Assembly: GCA_017417585.1 (NCBI GenBank) | Contig: JAFPYX010000018.1 | Span: 1-59,653, forward strand | Reading direction: 5' to 3' | Origin: Victivallales bacterium | GTDB lineage: Bacteria > Verrucomicrobiota > Lentisphaeria > Oligosphaerales > Oligosphaeraceae | Length of the DNA: 59,653 bases | Part shown: in pieces, positions 32,256 to 41,054 of the stretch | Layout of the letters: every line of letters begins with the position of its first letter | Numbering within the stretch: position 1 is the first letter of the stretch | The notes under the pieces: model-generated | Told to the model about the DNA's origin: nothing | Databases searched by the model: none | The model's input: the letters and a program-made list of their open reading frames with translations, nothing else | Program-made: the position numbers and the translations under genes

Positions 32256-34304
32256 ATGATCCATGCAATCATCATCGGCTTCCTCTGGCTCTGCGCGCAG
32301 ATCGCGGTTCGCATCCGCTATCGCGTGAAATTGGTGGGGCTGGAGGAAATCATCCGGAAGCACGGGCGCAATGGCCTGCTCTTCTGCCCGAACCACCCCG
32401 CGCTCATCGACCCGCTGATCATGACCACGATGCTCTGGAGCCGTTTCCATCCGCGGGCGCTGGTCATCGAGAAGCAGATCAAGGAACCGCCGCTGAAATA
32501 CATCTGGCGGCGCATCCGGCTTTTGCCGTTGCCGGACATCGGCGCGACCGGGATGAAGGGGCACGACATGCTCAAGGATCAGATCGGCCGATGTGTCGAT
32601 GCGCTGAAGGCCGGCGACAATCTCCTCTTCTATCCCGCCGGGCGCATCTACCGTTCCTGCCGCGAGAGCCTGCGCGGCAACGGCGGGCTGGCAGCCATCC
32701 TCCACGAATACCCCGAGGCAAAACTGGTGCTGGTGCGAACCACCGGCCTCTGGGGAAGCGACTTCGGACGCGCCAAGGGCTACCAGACACCACTGGGCAA
32801 GACCATGCTGGCGCACCTCAAGCACGTGCTTCTCGGCGGACTCTTCTTCATGCCGCGACGCCACGTCACCATCGAATTCGTCGAGAAGCCCGCAGATTTC
32901 CCTGCGCCGGACGACAAGCGTGTCCTGAACCGCTATCTGGAGGAATTCTACAACCAGGCGATGCGCCAGAACACCTACGTGCGCTATACCTGGAAAGAGG
33001 AAGTTCACGAACGTCTCCTCCCCGAAGCCGAATGGTACAATGTCCCCGAAGACACCACGCAGGTGCCGGACGACGTGCGCCAAAAAGTCAAAGGACGCCT
33101 CCACGAACTCACCGGAAAGCGCTTCATCCGGGACACCGACACTCTGGTCACCGACCTGGCGCTGTCCGACGAGCAGATCCAGGGGATGTATGTCTGGATG
33201 CAACGTGAATTCCACCATCGCCTTCCCGCGTTGCCGAAGCTTCGCACAGTCGCCAGCCTGATGATCGCGGCTTCCGGCATTGAGGGCGAGGAGCCCTTCG
33301 CACCCATCCCGCCGGCGTGGTTCCGAAAGGTCAAGAAGATGAAGACCTCCCATGCCAAGTCGCTCACCGTCGCATTCCTCCACGCCGCGCGACGGCACTC
33401 CGGCTTCCCGATGTGTGCCGACCAGGAGTCTGGCGTCTTCACCGGACGGAGGATGATCCAGCAGGTCGTGGACTTCTATCCGACCATCAAGCGAATGCCG
33501 GGGAAGTACATCGCGCTGATGATGCCGCCGTCAGCCAAGGCCCTGCTCACCTACCTGGCCTGCGCCTTTGCCGGCAAAGTCCCCGTGATGCTCAATTGGA
33601 GTCTGGGCAACGCCGGAATGAAGGCCTGCCTGGCCACCACGAACGCCCACCAGATCCTCACCACGGAGACCTTCGCCAATTCGCTCAAGGCACAGGGCGT
33701 GGACTTCAGCGGAATCGTCCAGAAATTCGTGGATGTGGACAAGCTCCTGGACGAGACCTCGCGGATGCATCGCATCTGGGCGCGGATCTCCAGCCATCTG
33801 GGCGGACTCATCATCCGATACCGTGCCTTGCTGGTGCCCAGGGAGGCCGCCGTTTACTTCGTGCCTGCGCCGGACGGCGGGACGCCGCACAAAGTCGTCC
33901 TGACCCAGCGGTCGGTCATCGACGATGTCCGGGATGTCCTCAACCGGGTGTCCGTCACCACCAACGGATGTGTCTTGGCAATGCAGCCGCTCTACCAGAT
34001 CTCCGGGCTGCTCACGAATCTCTTCCTGCCCTGCATCTCCAACCTCCGCGTCGTGTTCCATCCGAATCCCGACGACGCCGCGATGCTCGCCCGCATCGTG
34101 GCAGGATACGCAGTGACCCATCTTTCGGGTTCGCCCGCATACCTCAATGGCATTCTCAAGGCCGGGACGCCAGACCAGCTCCATACGCTCCAGGCGGTCA
34201 TCTGCAATGCCGAGACCTGTCCGGCTTCTATTCGCGACCTGCTAAGCGAAAAAGTCCCCGACGCCACCGCCATGGCGGTGATGACCACCGGCATGGGACA
34301 ATGA
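32256..34304 (+). CDS. Acyltransferase/ACP-like/AMP-binding fusion, C-terminally truncated
   Basis: The 682-residue protein resembles Aas-type lipid remodelling enzymes. Residues about 1-245 form a PlsC acyltransferase: N-terminal membrane helix, FCPNHPALIDPL (H-X4-D) and LLFYPAGRIYRS. Residues about 265-345 look like an acyl-carrier fold (LVTDLALSDEQIQGMYVWM; LPKLRTVASLMI), but the phosphopantetheine Ser motif is not a clean DSL. Residues about 350-682 match only the N-terminal two-thirds of an AMP-binding domain. The usual nucleotide P-loop is replaced by FVPAPDGGTPHKVVLTQ, and the protein stops before the YGxTE and C-terminal subdomain. No other frame continues the homology downstream. The acyltransferase may work; adenylation probably does not. 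Confidence 0.8.
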   Translation: MIHAIIIGFLWLCAQIAVRIRYRVKLVGLEEIIRKHGRNGLLFCPNHPALIDPLIMTTMLWSRFHPRALVIEKQIKEPPLKYIWRRIRLLPLPDIGATGMKGHDMLKDQIGRCVDALKAGDNLLFYPAGRIYRSCRESLRGNGGLAAILHEYPEAKLVLVRTTGLWGSDFGRAKGYQTPLGKTMLAHLKHVLLGGLFFMPRRHVTIEFVEKPADFPAPDDKRVLNRYLEEFYNQAMRQNTYVRYTWKEEVHERLLPEAEWYNVPEDTTQVPDDVRQKVKGRLHELTGKRFIRDTDTLVTDLALSDEQIQGMYVWMQREFHHRLPALPKLRTVASLMIAASGIEGEEPFAPIPPAWFRKVKKMKTSHAKSLTVAFLHAARRHSGFPMCADQESGVFTGRRMIQQVVDFYPTIKRMPGKYIALMMPPSAKALLTYLACAFAGKVPVMLNWSLGNAGMKACLATTNAHQILTTETFANSLKAQGVDFSGIVQKFVDVDKLLDETSRMHRIWARISSHLGGLIIRYRALLVPREAAVYFVPAPDGGTPHKVVLTQRSVIDDVRDVLNRVSVTTNGCVLAMQPLYQISGLLTNLFLPCISNLRVVFHPNPDDAAMLARIVAGYAVTHLSGSPAYLNGILKAGTPDQLHTLQAVICNAETCPASIRDLLSEKVPDATAMAVMTTGMGQ

Positions 34305-34395
34305 TTATTGGGAATTATACAGTTGACTTGCCTTTGTTGACGGCGGAGCGGGGGAGTAGGCCAGGCCCCAGTCATGCGGACGCGGAGCGGGGGGA

Positions 34396-34416
34396 CCGAC
34401 GGCGTTTCGCCGTCGG
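34396..34416. terminator. Perfect hairpin downstream of truncated acyltransferase
   Basis: CCGACGGCG, TTT, CGCCGTCGG forms a 9-bp stem with a 3-base loop, about 90 bases after the stop. There is no T-run behind it on either strand, so factor-independent termination is not certain. Confidence 0.5.
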
Positions 34417-34462
34417 GTGACAAGATCAGAGTCCTGGAACCTGAAACCTGAGTCCAGCGACC

Positions 34463-34506
34463 TGACTTTAACCTTTAACCTCTGACCTTTAACCTTTAAC
34501 CTCTAC
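34463..34506. repeat. Heptanucleotide array next to the stop of the 34503-35654 gene
   Basis: Six units of type CCTTTAA/CCTCTGA/CCTCTAC run into the stop codon of the minus-strand gene. The preceding bases (34435-34462) contain looser ACCTGA copies. Confidence 0.8.
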
Positions 34507-35654
34507 TTAAGGAACTCCCAGTCCACCCTGGCGGTGGCCTTCAAACCCTGGACATCGGTGAAGACGACCGCCCCCGGCTGGAAATCCGCCTGGGTGACTT
34601 TCGTGAATCCCGCGGGAATGGCGGCGACCCCCTGGATGAGATGGACCGCCTTCGTCTCGTTCGCATGGAATTCCCCGCAGGTACGCCAGCCTTTCCGGGT
34701 CAGGGCGTTCTCCTCGATGGAGGGTTTCCAGCCATCCGCGAAATAGCTGCAGGTCTCCTCGATGGCGAAATTGCTGGAAATGCCGTTCCAGGGTTCCTCA
34801 TAGCGTCCGGAATTTGCCACCCAGATGGTTGTGGAGGGCAATTCCGCCGCATTCTTCAAGGAATAGAAGAGATAACCGGCATCCGTGTATGCCGCCGCCG
34901 CCCAGGCTGGCGTGTCCGTTGGCTTCTTGAGCAGGGCGAACAGGTCGGTGTAGCCGACCGGCGAAGGATAGACGCTGTAGTCCCAGACGGCGGGCTTCTT
35001 GAAGAGCGTGGGCAACGCCTCCAGGCTGGAGAACTCTTCGCCCGATGCCAAGTACTGGTATTCCCAGTTGGCCGGGTCGGAGAAGATGCTCGTGGGAGTC
35101 ATGCCCAAGTCGAATTTCCCGCAGGAGAAATACATCCGCTCCTTGCCGGAAGGCATCTTCAGGATGGCGTGGTGCCCGTATGGCATCCTCCCTTCCAGCC
35201 CGGCGACCTCATGGGTGAGATACAGTGCGCTCTGTCCGTCCCGCATCTCTACCTGCTTGCGCACATGAGTGGGGAGGATTTGACCGTCCTGCGTGAATTC
35301 GAAAATGGTCGCGGAGTCTTTCCGCGCCGCGCCGGACAGCTTCCAGGCACACGCGCTGGTCTCGCCATGGCATTGATACTGATGGCCATCCACAGGCTCG
35401 GCATTGCCGCCGAAGGGCAGGCAGAAGAAATCGCCGCGCAGATACTGCAGCAGCGGTATGGCGGAGAGGTCCGGTTTGCGCTCCTGCCACGGGCTAAGGT
35501 AGAAGGGCTGGACGACTGCCCCGTTGTCAAGACGGAAATTGACAGGGGCGTGCTGCCCCCCCTGTTCCGTGAGGAAAAGTTCGACATTGGCGCCTTTCAG
35601 CCACCAGCCCGTCGCGCCCAGATTCTCCGCTGCAAGGTAAAGGTTCTCGCTCAT
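34503..35654 (-). CDS. Conserved-looking protein of unknown function, possibly mutarotase-like
   Basis: I do not recognise this 383-residue protein. It has no signal peptide or membrane helix and is rich in aromatic residues and beta-prone segments, for example VELFLTEQGGQHAPVNFRLD, ALYLTHEVAGLEGRMPYGHH and ILKMPSGKERMYFSCG. The pattern of a beta-rich protein with conserved His (YGHHAIL) and Glu recalls galactose mutarotase-like folds that act on sugars, but this is a guess. The ATG at 35654 is preferred because GGGAG lies eight bases upstream; an in-frame extension to 35717 has no support. It is divergent from the cupin-type gene, which is also sugar-isomerase-like. Confidence 0.7.
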   Translation of the reverse strand: MSENLYLAAENLGATGWWLKGANVELFLTEQGGQHAPVNFRLDNGAVVQPFYLSPWQERKPDLSAIPLLQYLRGDFFCLPFGGNAEPVDGHQYQCHGETSACAWKLSGAARKDSATIFEFTQDGQILPTHVRKQVEMRDGQSALYLTHEVAGLEGRMPYGHHAILKMPSGKERMYFSCGKFDLGMTPTSIFSDPANWEYQYLASGEEFSSLEALPTLFKKPAVWDYSVYPSPVGYTDLFALLKKPTDTPAWAAAAYTDAGYLFYSLKNAAELPSTTIWVANSGRYEEPWNGISSNFAIEETCSYFADGWKPSIEENALTRKGWRTCGEFHANETKAVHLIQGVAAIPAGFTKVTQADFQPGAVVFTDVQGLKATARVDWEFLK

Positions 35655-35824
35655 TGGATTTCTCCCATGGAAGTTTTTCGGCAATTGAACTATCCCCCAA
35701 TATAAGCCGTATTGCAAAAGACGTGCTACATTACTGGAGAATTGTCATCCCGGACTGTTCAGTACTTCAGGACCTCAGGCTTCCCGGCCGCCAGGACTGA
35801 CTGCGAAAACTTTCCCTGTGTTGC

Positions 35825-35863
35825 TTTAACCTTTAACCTCTAACCTTTTACCTCTAACCTTCC
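35825..35863. repeat. Heptanucleotide array in front of the cupin-type gene
   Basis: Five units (CTTTAAC, CTTTAAC, CTCTAAC, CTTTTAC, CTCTAAC) fill the space where a ribosome binding site would be expected and stop a few bases before the ATG at 35865. Confidence 0.85.
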
Positions 35864-35864
35864 A

Positions 35865-37085
35865 ATGACGACGCAAGCCCAAATCCGCTCGACCTTCGCC
35901 AACGGCGATGGTGTCTTCCGCCTTGCCCCCAACTGGGTCCCGCGCGCATTCTGCATCCCCGGACGCCGCATCAAGCTCCATCCAGACGACTACTACGCGC
36001 TCGGCTCCGCCCGCGGCGGCATTGACGAACGTTGGCTGGGCTGCACCACCCCCGCCGACAATGGTCCCCTCACCGCCAAGAACGAAGGCATCAGCCATCT
36101 CGTCGCGGACGACGGCACGCTCATCCCGCTCACCGAGGCCGTGCAGGAACTCGGTGCCGAACTGCTGGGCGAGCGCCTCTGGAACGAATACCACTGCTGG
36201 CCAGTCTACTCCAAGTTCTTCGACAACCTCGGCCCGCTGCCCCACCACATCCACCACCGCGACCAGCATGCCAAACTCGTCGGTCAGCGTGGCAAGCCCG
36301 AATGCTACTACTTCCCGCCGCAGCTCAACAACCACGGCGGGCATTTCCCCTTCACCTTCTTCGGGCTGGAACCTGGAACCACCAAAGAACAGGTCAAGCA
36401 GTGCCTCGTCAACTTCACCAAGGGCGACAACAAGCTCACGAATCTCTCCAAGGCATATCGACTGGAACCCGGCACCGGATGGGACGTGCCACCCGGAGTC
36501 CTCCATGCGCCCGGCAGCCTCTGCACCTACGAGCCGCAGGTCGCCAGCGATGTCTATGCGATGTACCAGAGTCTCGTGGACGACCAGCTGATCTCCGAGG
36601 AACTCCTCTGGAAGGACTGCCCCAAGGAGAAGCGCGGTAATTTCGACTATCTCGTGGAAGTCATCGACTGGGAGCTCAATGTGGACCCCGACTTCGCGAA
36701 GCACCGCTTCATGCGGCCCACCTTCGCCGGCGACGAAGCGACCATGCGCGCAGCCGGCTACCTCGACCGCTGGGTCTGCTACAAGTCCAGCGCTGTCTCC
36801 GCCAAGGAGCTCACCGTCCTCCCCGGCGCCAAAGTCACCATCCAGGATGCCGCCGCCTACGGCCTCATCATGATGCAGGGCTTCGGACGCATGAATGGTC
36901 GTCCTCTGGAGACTCCAGCGCTCATCCGCTACGGCCAGCTCACCAACGATGAATATTTCGTCTCCGAGGCGGCCGCCAGGAAAGGCGTCGTCATCGAGAA
37001 CCTCTCCTCCACCGACCCGATTGTGATGCTCAAGCACTTCGGTCCTGCCAACCCCGACTGGACCGCCCAGTTCGCCGGCAAATAA
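35865..37085 (+). CDS. Cupin-type protein resembling class I mannose-6-phosphate isomerase
   Basis: A 406-residue cytoplasmic protein. The segment LGPLPHHIHHRDQHAKLVGQ followed by KPECYYFPPQ matches the metal-binding cupin motif of phosphomannose isomerases (clustered His, then Glu). A further LEPGTGWDVPPGVLHAPGSL supplies the second cupin motif with its His. The C-terminal half has another beta-barrel-like region (ELTVLPGAKVTIQDAAAYGL). Activity on mannose-6-phosphate or another hexose or pentose phosphate is possible; the exact substrate is unknown. The start codon at 35865 directly follows a heptanucleotide array and lacks a Shine-Dalgarno. Confidence 0.75.
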   Translation: MTTQAQIRSTFANGDGVFRLAPNWVPRAFCIPGRRIKLHPDDYYALGSARGGIDERWLGCTTPADNGPLTAKNEGISHLVADDGTLIPLTEAVQELGAELLGERLWNEYHCWPVYSKFFDNLGPLPHHIHHRDQHAKLVGQRGKPECYYFPPQLNNHGGHFPFTFFGLEPGTTKEQVKQCLVNFTKGDNKLTNLSKAYRLEPGTGWDVPPGVLHAPGSLCTYEPQVASDVYAMYQSLVDDQLISEELLWKDCPKEKRGNFDYLVEVIDWELNVDPDFAKHRFMRPTFAGDEATMRAAGYLDRWVCYKSSAVSAKELTVLPGAKVTIQDAAAYGLIMMQGFGRMNGRPLETPALIRYGQLTNDEYFVSEAAARKGVVIENLSSTDPIVMLKHFGPANPDWTAQFAGK

Positions 37086-37106
37086 CAGGGTGCCAGTGAT
37101 ATGCAA

Positions 37107-37133
37107 GGTGTTCCCGCACGATGCGGGAGCACC
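37107..37133 (+). terminator. Hairpin after cupin-type gene
   Basis: GGTGTTCCCGCA and TGCGGGAGCACC pair over 12 bp (one wobble) around a CGA loop, 22 bases after the stop codon. No T-run follows, so it may act as a 3' stability element instead. Confidence 0.5.
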
Positions 37134-37202
37134 TGCCCGACCATTATTCCCCATAGGGATAGCCATAAACAGCAGGAAGCAGTACTCCACAGCATATAAT
37201 AT

Positions 37203-37243
37203 TTCTGGTTTTACAATAAATTCTTTAGATAACTAAACCAGAA
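37203..37243. repeat. Inverted repeat in 37.1-37.5 kb spacer
   Basis: TTCTGGTTT (37203-37211) and AAACCAGAA (37235-37243) form a perfect 9-bp stem with a 23-base A+T-rich loop. It lies 10 bases before the dispersed element copy 1. Role unknown. Confidence 0.6.
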
Positions 37244-37253
37244 AGGGATATAC

Positions 37254-37354
37254 CTGAATCCGTGAATTTGCGTAAAGGATGCAGCGGAAGCGCCTCGCCG
37301 ACGGAATATGTTGTGGTGACGCCTCGTCACCACGGTGTTAACTCACGGATTCAG
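37254..37354 (+). repeat. Dispersed hairpin element, copy 1
   Basis: A 101-bp intergenic element. Its ends are inverted repeats, CTGAATCCGTGAATT at the left and AACTCACGGATTCAG at the right. In the centre GTGGTGACG, CCT, CGTCACCAC makes a perfect 9-bp hairpin. About three quarters of its positions match the element at 52018-52116, and a third, decayed copy lies inverted at 31609-31703. It encodes no protein of note and fits a miniature mobile or REP-like element. Confidence 0.85.
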
Positions 37355-37434
37355 GCATTTGATAAATAATCATAAAATCAAGAAGTTATATTGCCGAAGT
37401 GGAATAGTTCTTCTGCATGCTCTACATCAGGCCA

Positions 37435-37481
37435 CCCTCCCGACGGGACCTAACCTAACCGACAGGAGGGTTTGTTTTTCC
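37435..37481 (+). terminator. Terminator facing the ADP-ribosylglycohydrolase gene
   Basis: ACCCTCC (37435-37441) and GGAGGGT (37466-37472) form a 7-bp stem followed by TTGTTTTT. The strand suits transcripts coming from the left. The loop contains two CTAACC units like those of the heptanucleotide arrays. Confidence 0.65.
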
Positions 37482-37486
37482 TCCTA

Positions 37487-38329
37487 TCAGCGGCGAAGTA
37501 CGGCGAGGAAGTCGTCGATCCATTGCCGGACAAGCCGCACCTCATGGATGGCATCCACCCACTCTTGCGGGATGGCATCGTAGCCATAGAAGGCACCGGC
37601 CAGCTGACCATAGACCGCCCCAATGGAGTCGGCATCCCCGCCTAGATTTACCGCCGCCAGCATCCCGTCGCGAAAACTGTCCGTGGTCTGGAATGCCCAG
37701 AGCGCGGCATCAAGCGTGCTCACGCACCAACCGGAGTTGTTCACCTCTTCGCGGCATCCGTATGGCGACTTCTCTGTCGCCCGCACGCCGTTCAAATGTG
37801 CATCGAGTATTCGGGCAAATTTCGCCACTGTCGCCCGCACCGCAGCACTGTCGTGAGTTAAATCGCTGATTTCGTCAAGCACTTCCGGTCGTCCCAGCGC
37901 CATAGCAATAAGATATGATGGTGCCAGCCGCATGATGCTTCCATTCCCCTGTGAACTTTCCAAGCCGTTCTTCAGGCGACCTTGCTTGATTCCATGAATG
38001 GCCGACGAGGTGGCACGACCGATGTCGAAAGCGTAGGCCGTGCTGGAACGGAAACCATTGTCATACCATTTCACGAAGGTATCGGCGATATCCCGGAGGT
38101 CATAGCCCTTTTCTCTGACAAAGCTATCCATTACGCAGAAGGCCATTGAGGAGTCATCCGTCCAATACCCTGGCGGCAAATTGAAAACGGGACACGGCTC
38201 CATCTTTTCGATGTAGGGGTGCTGGTCTTTTTCGGCAAACTGGATGGGCGAGCCGAGGCAGTCACCGACCACCAGTCCCATCAGCATGCCAAGATATCGA
38301 TTGAAGATATCCTTTTTCGCAGAATCCAT
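37487..38329 (-). CDS. ADP-ribosylglycohydrolase family protein
   Basis: A 280-residue all-alpha hydrolase of the ARH/DraG type that removes ADP-ribose from modified molecules using a magnesium pair. The metal and substrate blocks are present: MGLVVGDCLGSPIQFAE, GYWTDDSSMAFCVMDS, SSQGNGSIMRLAPSYLI, THDSAAVRATVAKFARILD and LGGDADSIGAVYGQLAGAFY. No ADP-ribosyltransferase or DarT/DraT partner lies in the window, so the substrate (protein, nucleic acid or free ADP-ribose derivative) is open. It follows the secreted unknown gene by 39 bases on the same strand, but the functional link is not obvious. Confidence 0.93.
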   Translation of the reverse strand: MDSAKKDIFNRYLGMLMGLVVGDCLGSPIQFAEKDQHPYIEKMEPCPVFNLPPGYWTDDSSMAFCVMDSFVREKGYDLRDIADTFVKWYDNGFRSSTAYAFDIGRATSSAIHGIKQGRLKNGLESSQGNGSIMRLAPSYLIAMALGRPEVLDEISDLTHDSAAVRATVAKFARILDAHLNGVRATEKSPYGCREEVNNSGWCVSTLDAALWAFQTTDSFRDGMLAAVNLGGDADSIGAVYGQLAGAFYGYDAIPQEWVDAIHEVRLVRQWIDDFLAVLRR

Positions 38330-38368
38330 GTTTATGGCGTTTCAGGAGTATCAGGAAAACTACTATAA

Positions 38369-39034
38369 CTACTTTACCTGGAAGTCGTAGAAGCAATTGA
38401 CTCCCTCGCAGGCGGTGAGGCCGACGCGATAGGTGCGTGGAAGTGTGGGAAGCATGCAGCCGAAGGTCTGCCCGTCGCAGGAGACGGTAAGCAGCGGCAC
38501 TTTGGCGGTGAAGGCGACCTTGGCCTCCAGGCGGTATTTCACCTGCGAGGAAAAGTCGTGCTTGAACCACGCGGCCAGACGCCAGAAGGGCTTGCCGTCC
38601 CGGAACTCATGGTGCCAGACATTGATGCCGTCGGCATAAAGCACGATCTCCCAGTGTTCCCGGTACTCGGCCATGTCGTCAGCCGAGGGATTCGTGGCAA
38701 GCTCGCCGGCCAGAACGATGCTCGGGGCATAGCGATCCGAAAAAGACATCGTGGACGAGACGGCCGCATCGCCCACCAGCGGCTCCTTCAACAGCATGCT
38801 GACGTATGCCTCATGGCAACTGGCCAGCTGATCCGCCGTAAGCCCATCCGGAACGCGGTTCTCGATGTGGTCGGCGGCCTGGATCCACGCGCCCAATTCG
38901 TCCCAGCGAGGAGTCTTGACCTGGAGCCAGTCGTCGCGCTTCCAGCCATCCGGAGTGAACACACAGGTGTACTCCATGGCGGGAAGCGCCAGAGAAATCA
39001 ATATCAAGTTAATTATAACTAATTGTTTATTCAT
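38369..39034 (-). CDS. Secreted protein of unknown function
   Basis: A 221-residue protein with a short signal-peptide-like N-terminus (MNKQLVIINLILISLALPAM). The rest is soluble, beta-prone and Trp/Tyr-rich (WEIVLYADGINVWHHEFRDG; FKHDFSSQVKYRLEAKVAFT; YRVGLTACEGVNCFYDFQVK). The pattern recalls concanavalin-like or LamG-type sandwich domains, but no family is certain. It begins eight bases after the M28 peptidase stop on the same strand, which implies one operon; both act on, or respond to, extracellular material only if the peptidase is exported, which is not evident. Confidence 0.75.
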   Translation of the reverse strand: MNKQLVIINLILISLALPAMEYTCVFTPDGWKRDDWLQVKTPRWDELGAWIQAADHIENRVPDGLTADQLASCHEAYVSMLLKEPLVGDAAVSSTMSFSDRYAPSIVLAGELATNPSADDMAEYREHWEIVLYADGINVWHHEFRDGKPFWRLAAWFKHDFSSQVKYRLEAKVAFTAKVPLLTVSCDGQTFGCMLPTLPRTYRVGLTACEGVNCFYDFQVK

Positions 39035-39042
39035 ATTATAAT

Positions 39043-39996
39043 TTATAATCGCCCTCTTTCGTCCAATTCCAGGACTGTTGCCAGTACGACTTGTGCGGAG
39101 GCCCGGAGATTCTCCAGGTCCACGCGTTCCGGGATGTCTCCTCGCAGATGGTACTGCGAATCCGCATAGGGGAAGGACCCTTGGTTAACGACGGCGCACC
39201 GGAAGCCCGCGTTGATGAAGCTCCCCTCGTCGTCGGAGATGCCGCCGCTGGCCCCCACAAAGGCCTCGATAGGAATTTTGTACTTATCGGCAAGCGAGAC
39301 GACCAGTTCGGCAAGGGGCTTTCCCTCCGGCGTCGAATAGACGCTCCAGAGCGTCTTTCGCCCGGCTTCCTGGTCGGTGTCGCTTTTGCCGCAGAAGGAG
39401 TCTGAGTTGAGGACGGCGATGATGTCGTCCTTGCGGTTTTTGGCCTCCTGGGCCATCGCCATGGAGTGCCAGGGGAAGTGCTCCTCGTTGCAGAAGAGGA
39501 ATCGCATGGTTCGGCGGTGCGGCATGGCGGCGAGAAGCCTGACAAGTTCCAGGTTCACCACCGTTCCGGTCGCGTTGTCCTGCGCGCCGGCGCTGTTGAT
39601 CCAGCTCTGGGAATCCTTGTGGGCAATCAACTGGATGATTTCGCCAGGGTACTCGTTCCCCTTGAGAGTGACCTCGATGCTCCGCGCCTCGTAGGTGGGG
39701 TCGGTCGTGTAGGGGAACGAATACCACCGATGGATGTCCTTCCGCTCGTTGCAGCGGTATGGCCGTACGCGGTTTGGAATCGCCCGCGGCGCGGTGCCGA
39801 GCGCTCGCAGGCGTTCCATTAGGAAATCGTCGGTCTCGTCCAGCGAATTCTTGGTATGCCAAGGCGCGGTGTAGGAGACCGTGCGAAAGCTGAATGGGTC
39901 GCGGCAGAGGTGGAAGAGGTCGCTCCGGAGCTTCTCCAGGCTGACTTGGTTGAGCATTTCGGCAATCATGTTTTGTTGAATGGGGTTACTGGTCAT
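39043..39996 (-). CDS. M28 family metallopeptidase
   Basis: A 317-residue zinc aminopeptidase-like protein without an export signal. The co-catalytic metal ligands are visible in order: His in IIQLIAHKDSQSW, bridging Asp in SAGAQDNATGTVVNLELV, the Glu pair in MRFLFCNEEHFPWHS, Asp in VLNSDSFCGKSD, and His in DSQYHLRGDIPERVD. The first ligand segment reads AHKDS where many relatives have HYDS, a mild variation. The substrate is unknown. It sits between rsmD (52 bases upstream) and the secreted unknown protein, all on the minus strand. Confidence 0.9.
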   Translation of the reverse strand: MTSNPIQQNMIAEMLNQVSLEKLRSDLFHLCRDPFSFRTVSYTAPWHTKNSLDETDDFLMERLRALGTAPRAIPNRVRPYRCNERKDIHRWYSFPYTTDPTYEARSIEVTLKGNEYPGEIIQLIAHKDSQSWINSAGAQDNATGTVVNLELVRLLAAMPHRRTMRFLFCNEEHFPWHSMAMAQEAKNRKDDIIAVLNSDSFCGKSDTDQEAGRKTLWSVYSTPEGKPLAELVVSLADKYKIPIEAFVGASGGISDDEGSFINAGFRCAVVNQGSFPYADSQYHLRGDIPERVDLENLRASAQVVLATVLELDERGRL

Positions 39997-40048
39997 CCAG
40001 CCTTAGGCTTTAAGCTCAATTAGGCGTCAGCATGGGGAAGATAGCTTT

Positions 40049-40672
40049 TTAGACAAACTCCTCTGTTTCCATGACGGCGGGATTATCGCTTCGCTTGGCA
40101 AAGGAGACAGAGCGGATGCCGAAGGAGCGCTTGCGCAGGAGGCGCCAAGGCGAGCGCGGACTCCATGGGAGGTCCAGCGTGTCGGTGGAATGCTCCAGGG
40201 CGAGCAACGTCCGGTCACCGCAGAAATTCATCCACCTTTCGTCCAGCAGGAGTTCTCGCCCGCCATACTCTCCATCTGCGGGATGGTACGGCGGGTCGGC
40301 GAGGATGAAGTCAAATTTGACCGACGGGAGCTGTTCCGGGACACGTGCGACCTCGGCGACCAGCAACAGTGCCTCGCCAGGCAGTCGCCCCCTCGCCTGG
40401 ATAGCTTGTCGCACCGCCGCAAGATTCCTCCGAATGACTTCCGCATGCCGCGCGTCGCGCTCGACCATCGTCACGCGTGCGGCTCCGCGGGAAAGCGCCT
40501 CCAGCCCCAACGCCCCGGTGCCGGAGAAGAGATCCAGCACGGCGGTGTCGGTAAAATCCCCCAGGGTCGAGAACAGCGACTCTTTGACTCGGTCCTCGGT
40601 CGGACGAATATCCTCGCCCTCTTCCGGCACGGTCAGCCGAATCCCCCGGGCATCTCCTGAAACAATCCGCAT
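40049..40672 (-). CDS. rsmD: 16S rRNA (guanine(966)-N2)-methyltransferase
   Basis: Rossmann-fold methyltransferase that makes m2G966 in 16S rRNA during 30S assembly. The 207-residue protein starts MRIVSGDARGIRLTVP, typical of RsmD, then RPTEDRVKESLFSTLGDF, the S-adenosylmethionine-binding VLDLFSGTGALGLEALSRGA, and the catalytic FDFILADPPYHPADGEYG. The NPPY-type motif is DPPY, as usual in RsmD. Length is normal. It is 34 bases after a small zinc-ribbon gene. rsmD is often next to coaD; that gene is not present here. Confidence 0.95.
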   Translation of the reverse strand: MRIVSGDARGIRLTVPEEGEDIRPTEDRVKESLFSTLGDFTDTAVLDLFSGTGALGLEALSRGAARVTMVERDARHAEVIRRNLAAVRQAIQARGRLPGEALLLVAEVARVPEQLPSVKFDFILADPPYHPADGEYGGRELLLDERWMNFCGDRTLLALEHSTDTLDLPWSPRSPWRLLRKRSFGIRSVSFAKRSDNPAVMETEEFV

Positions 40673-40706
40673 GATTCGGAATTCCCTTAAAACAGCCCTG
40701 CAAGAA

Positions 40707-40985
40707 CTACTGCTTCAGATTCCTGGCACGCCGCTTCACGGTTTCATGGACACCGGTATAGGGCATACGGAAGTTGGCCGCCCGGGCACCGCAGACGGGG
40801 CAGTGGCGGTCGGTCTGCTGGCGTTCCAGCAAAAAGACATGTTCGCACTTGGGGCATCGAAGCAGTCGCGACTTGGAGAGTTCCCACTGGTGGTTTCCAT
40901 ACCAGAGCATGTTCCACACCAGCACGGAAAACCCCAGTCCCACCAGGAGAATCGTGCAGAAAACCAGGCTATCGACAAGCAACAT
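40707..40985 (-). CDS. Small membrane protein with zinc ribbon
   Basis: A 92-residue protein with one N-terminal membrane helix (LVDSLVFCTILLVGLGFSVLV) and a C-terminal zinc ribbon, CPKCEHVF then HCPVCGARAANF, giving two CPxC knuckles. The tail is basic (HETVKRRARNLKQ). Such single-pass zinc-ribbon proteins are common, usually without assigned function. It lies between the TonB-like gene and rsmD on the same strand and is probably cotranscribed with both. Confidence 0.8.
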   Translation of the reverse strand: MLLVDSLVFCTILLVGLGFSVLVWNMLWYGNHQWELSKSRLLRCPKCEHVFLLERQQTDRHCPVCGARAANFRMPYTGVHETVKRRARNLKQ

Positions 40986-41054
40986 GGAAGAAAAGTCTAG
41001 ACAAAATGATTTATTCCTGCAGGGCGAAATGCCTTCCGGAGAGAGACGGTTCGC

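Noticed and set aside
37390..37470. A tRNA-like stretch (GCCGAAGTGGAATAG...)
   Set aside because: It lacks a T-loop consensus, an acceptor stem and a usable anticodon arm; the stem present belongs to a terminator.
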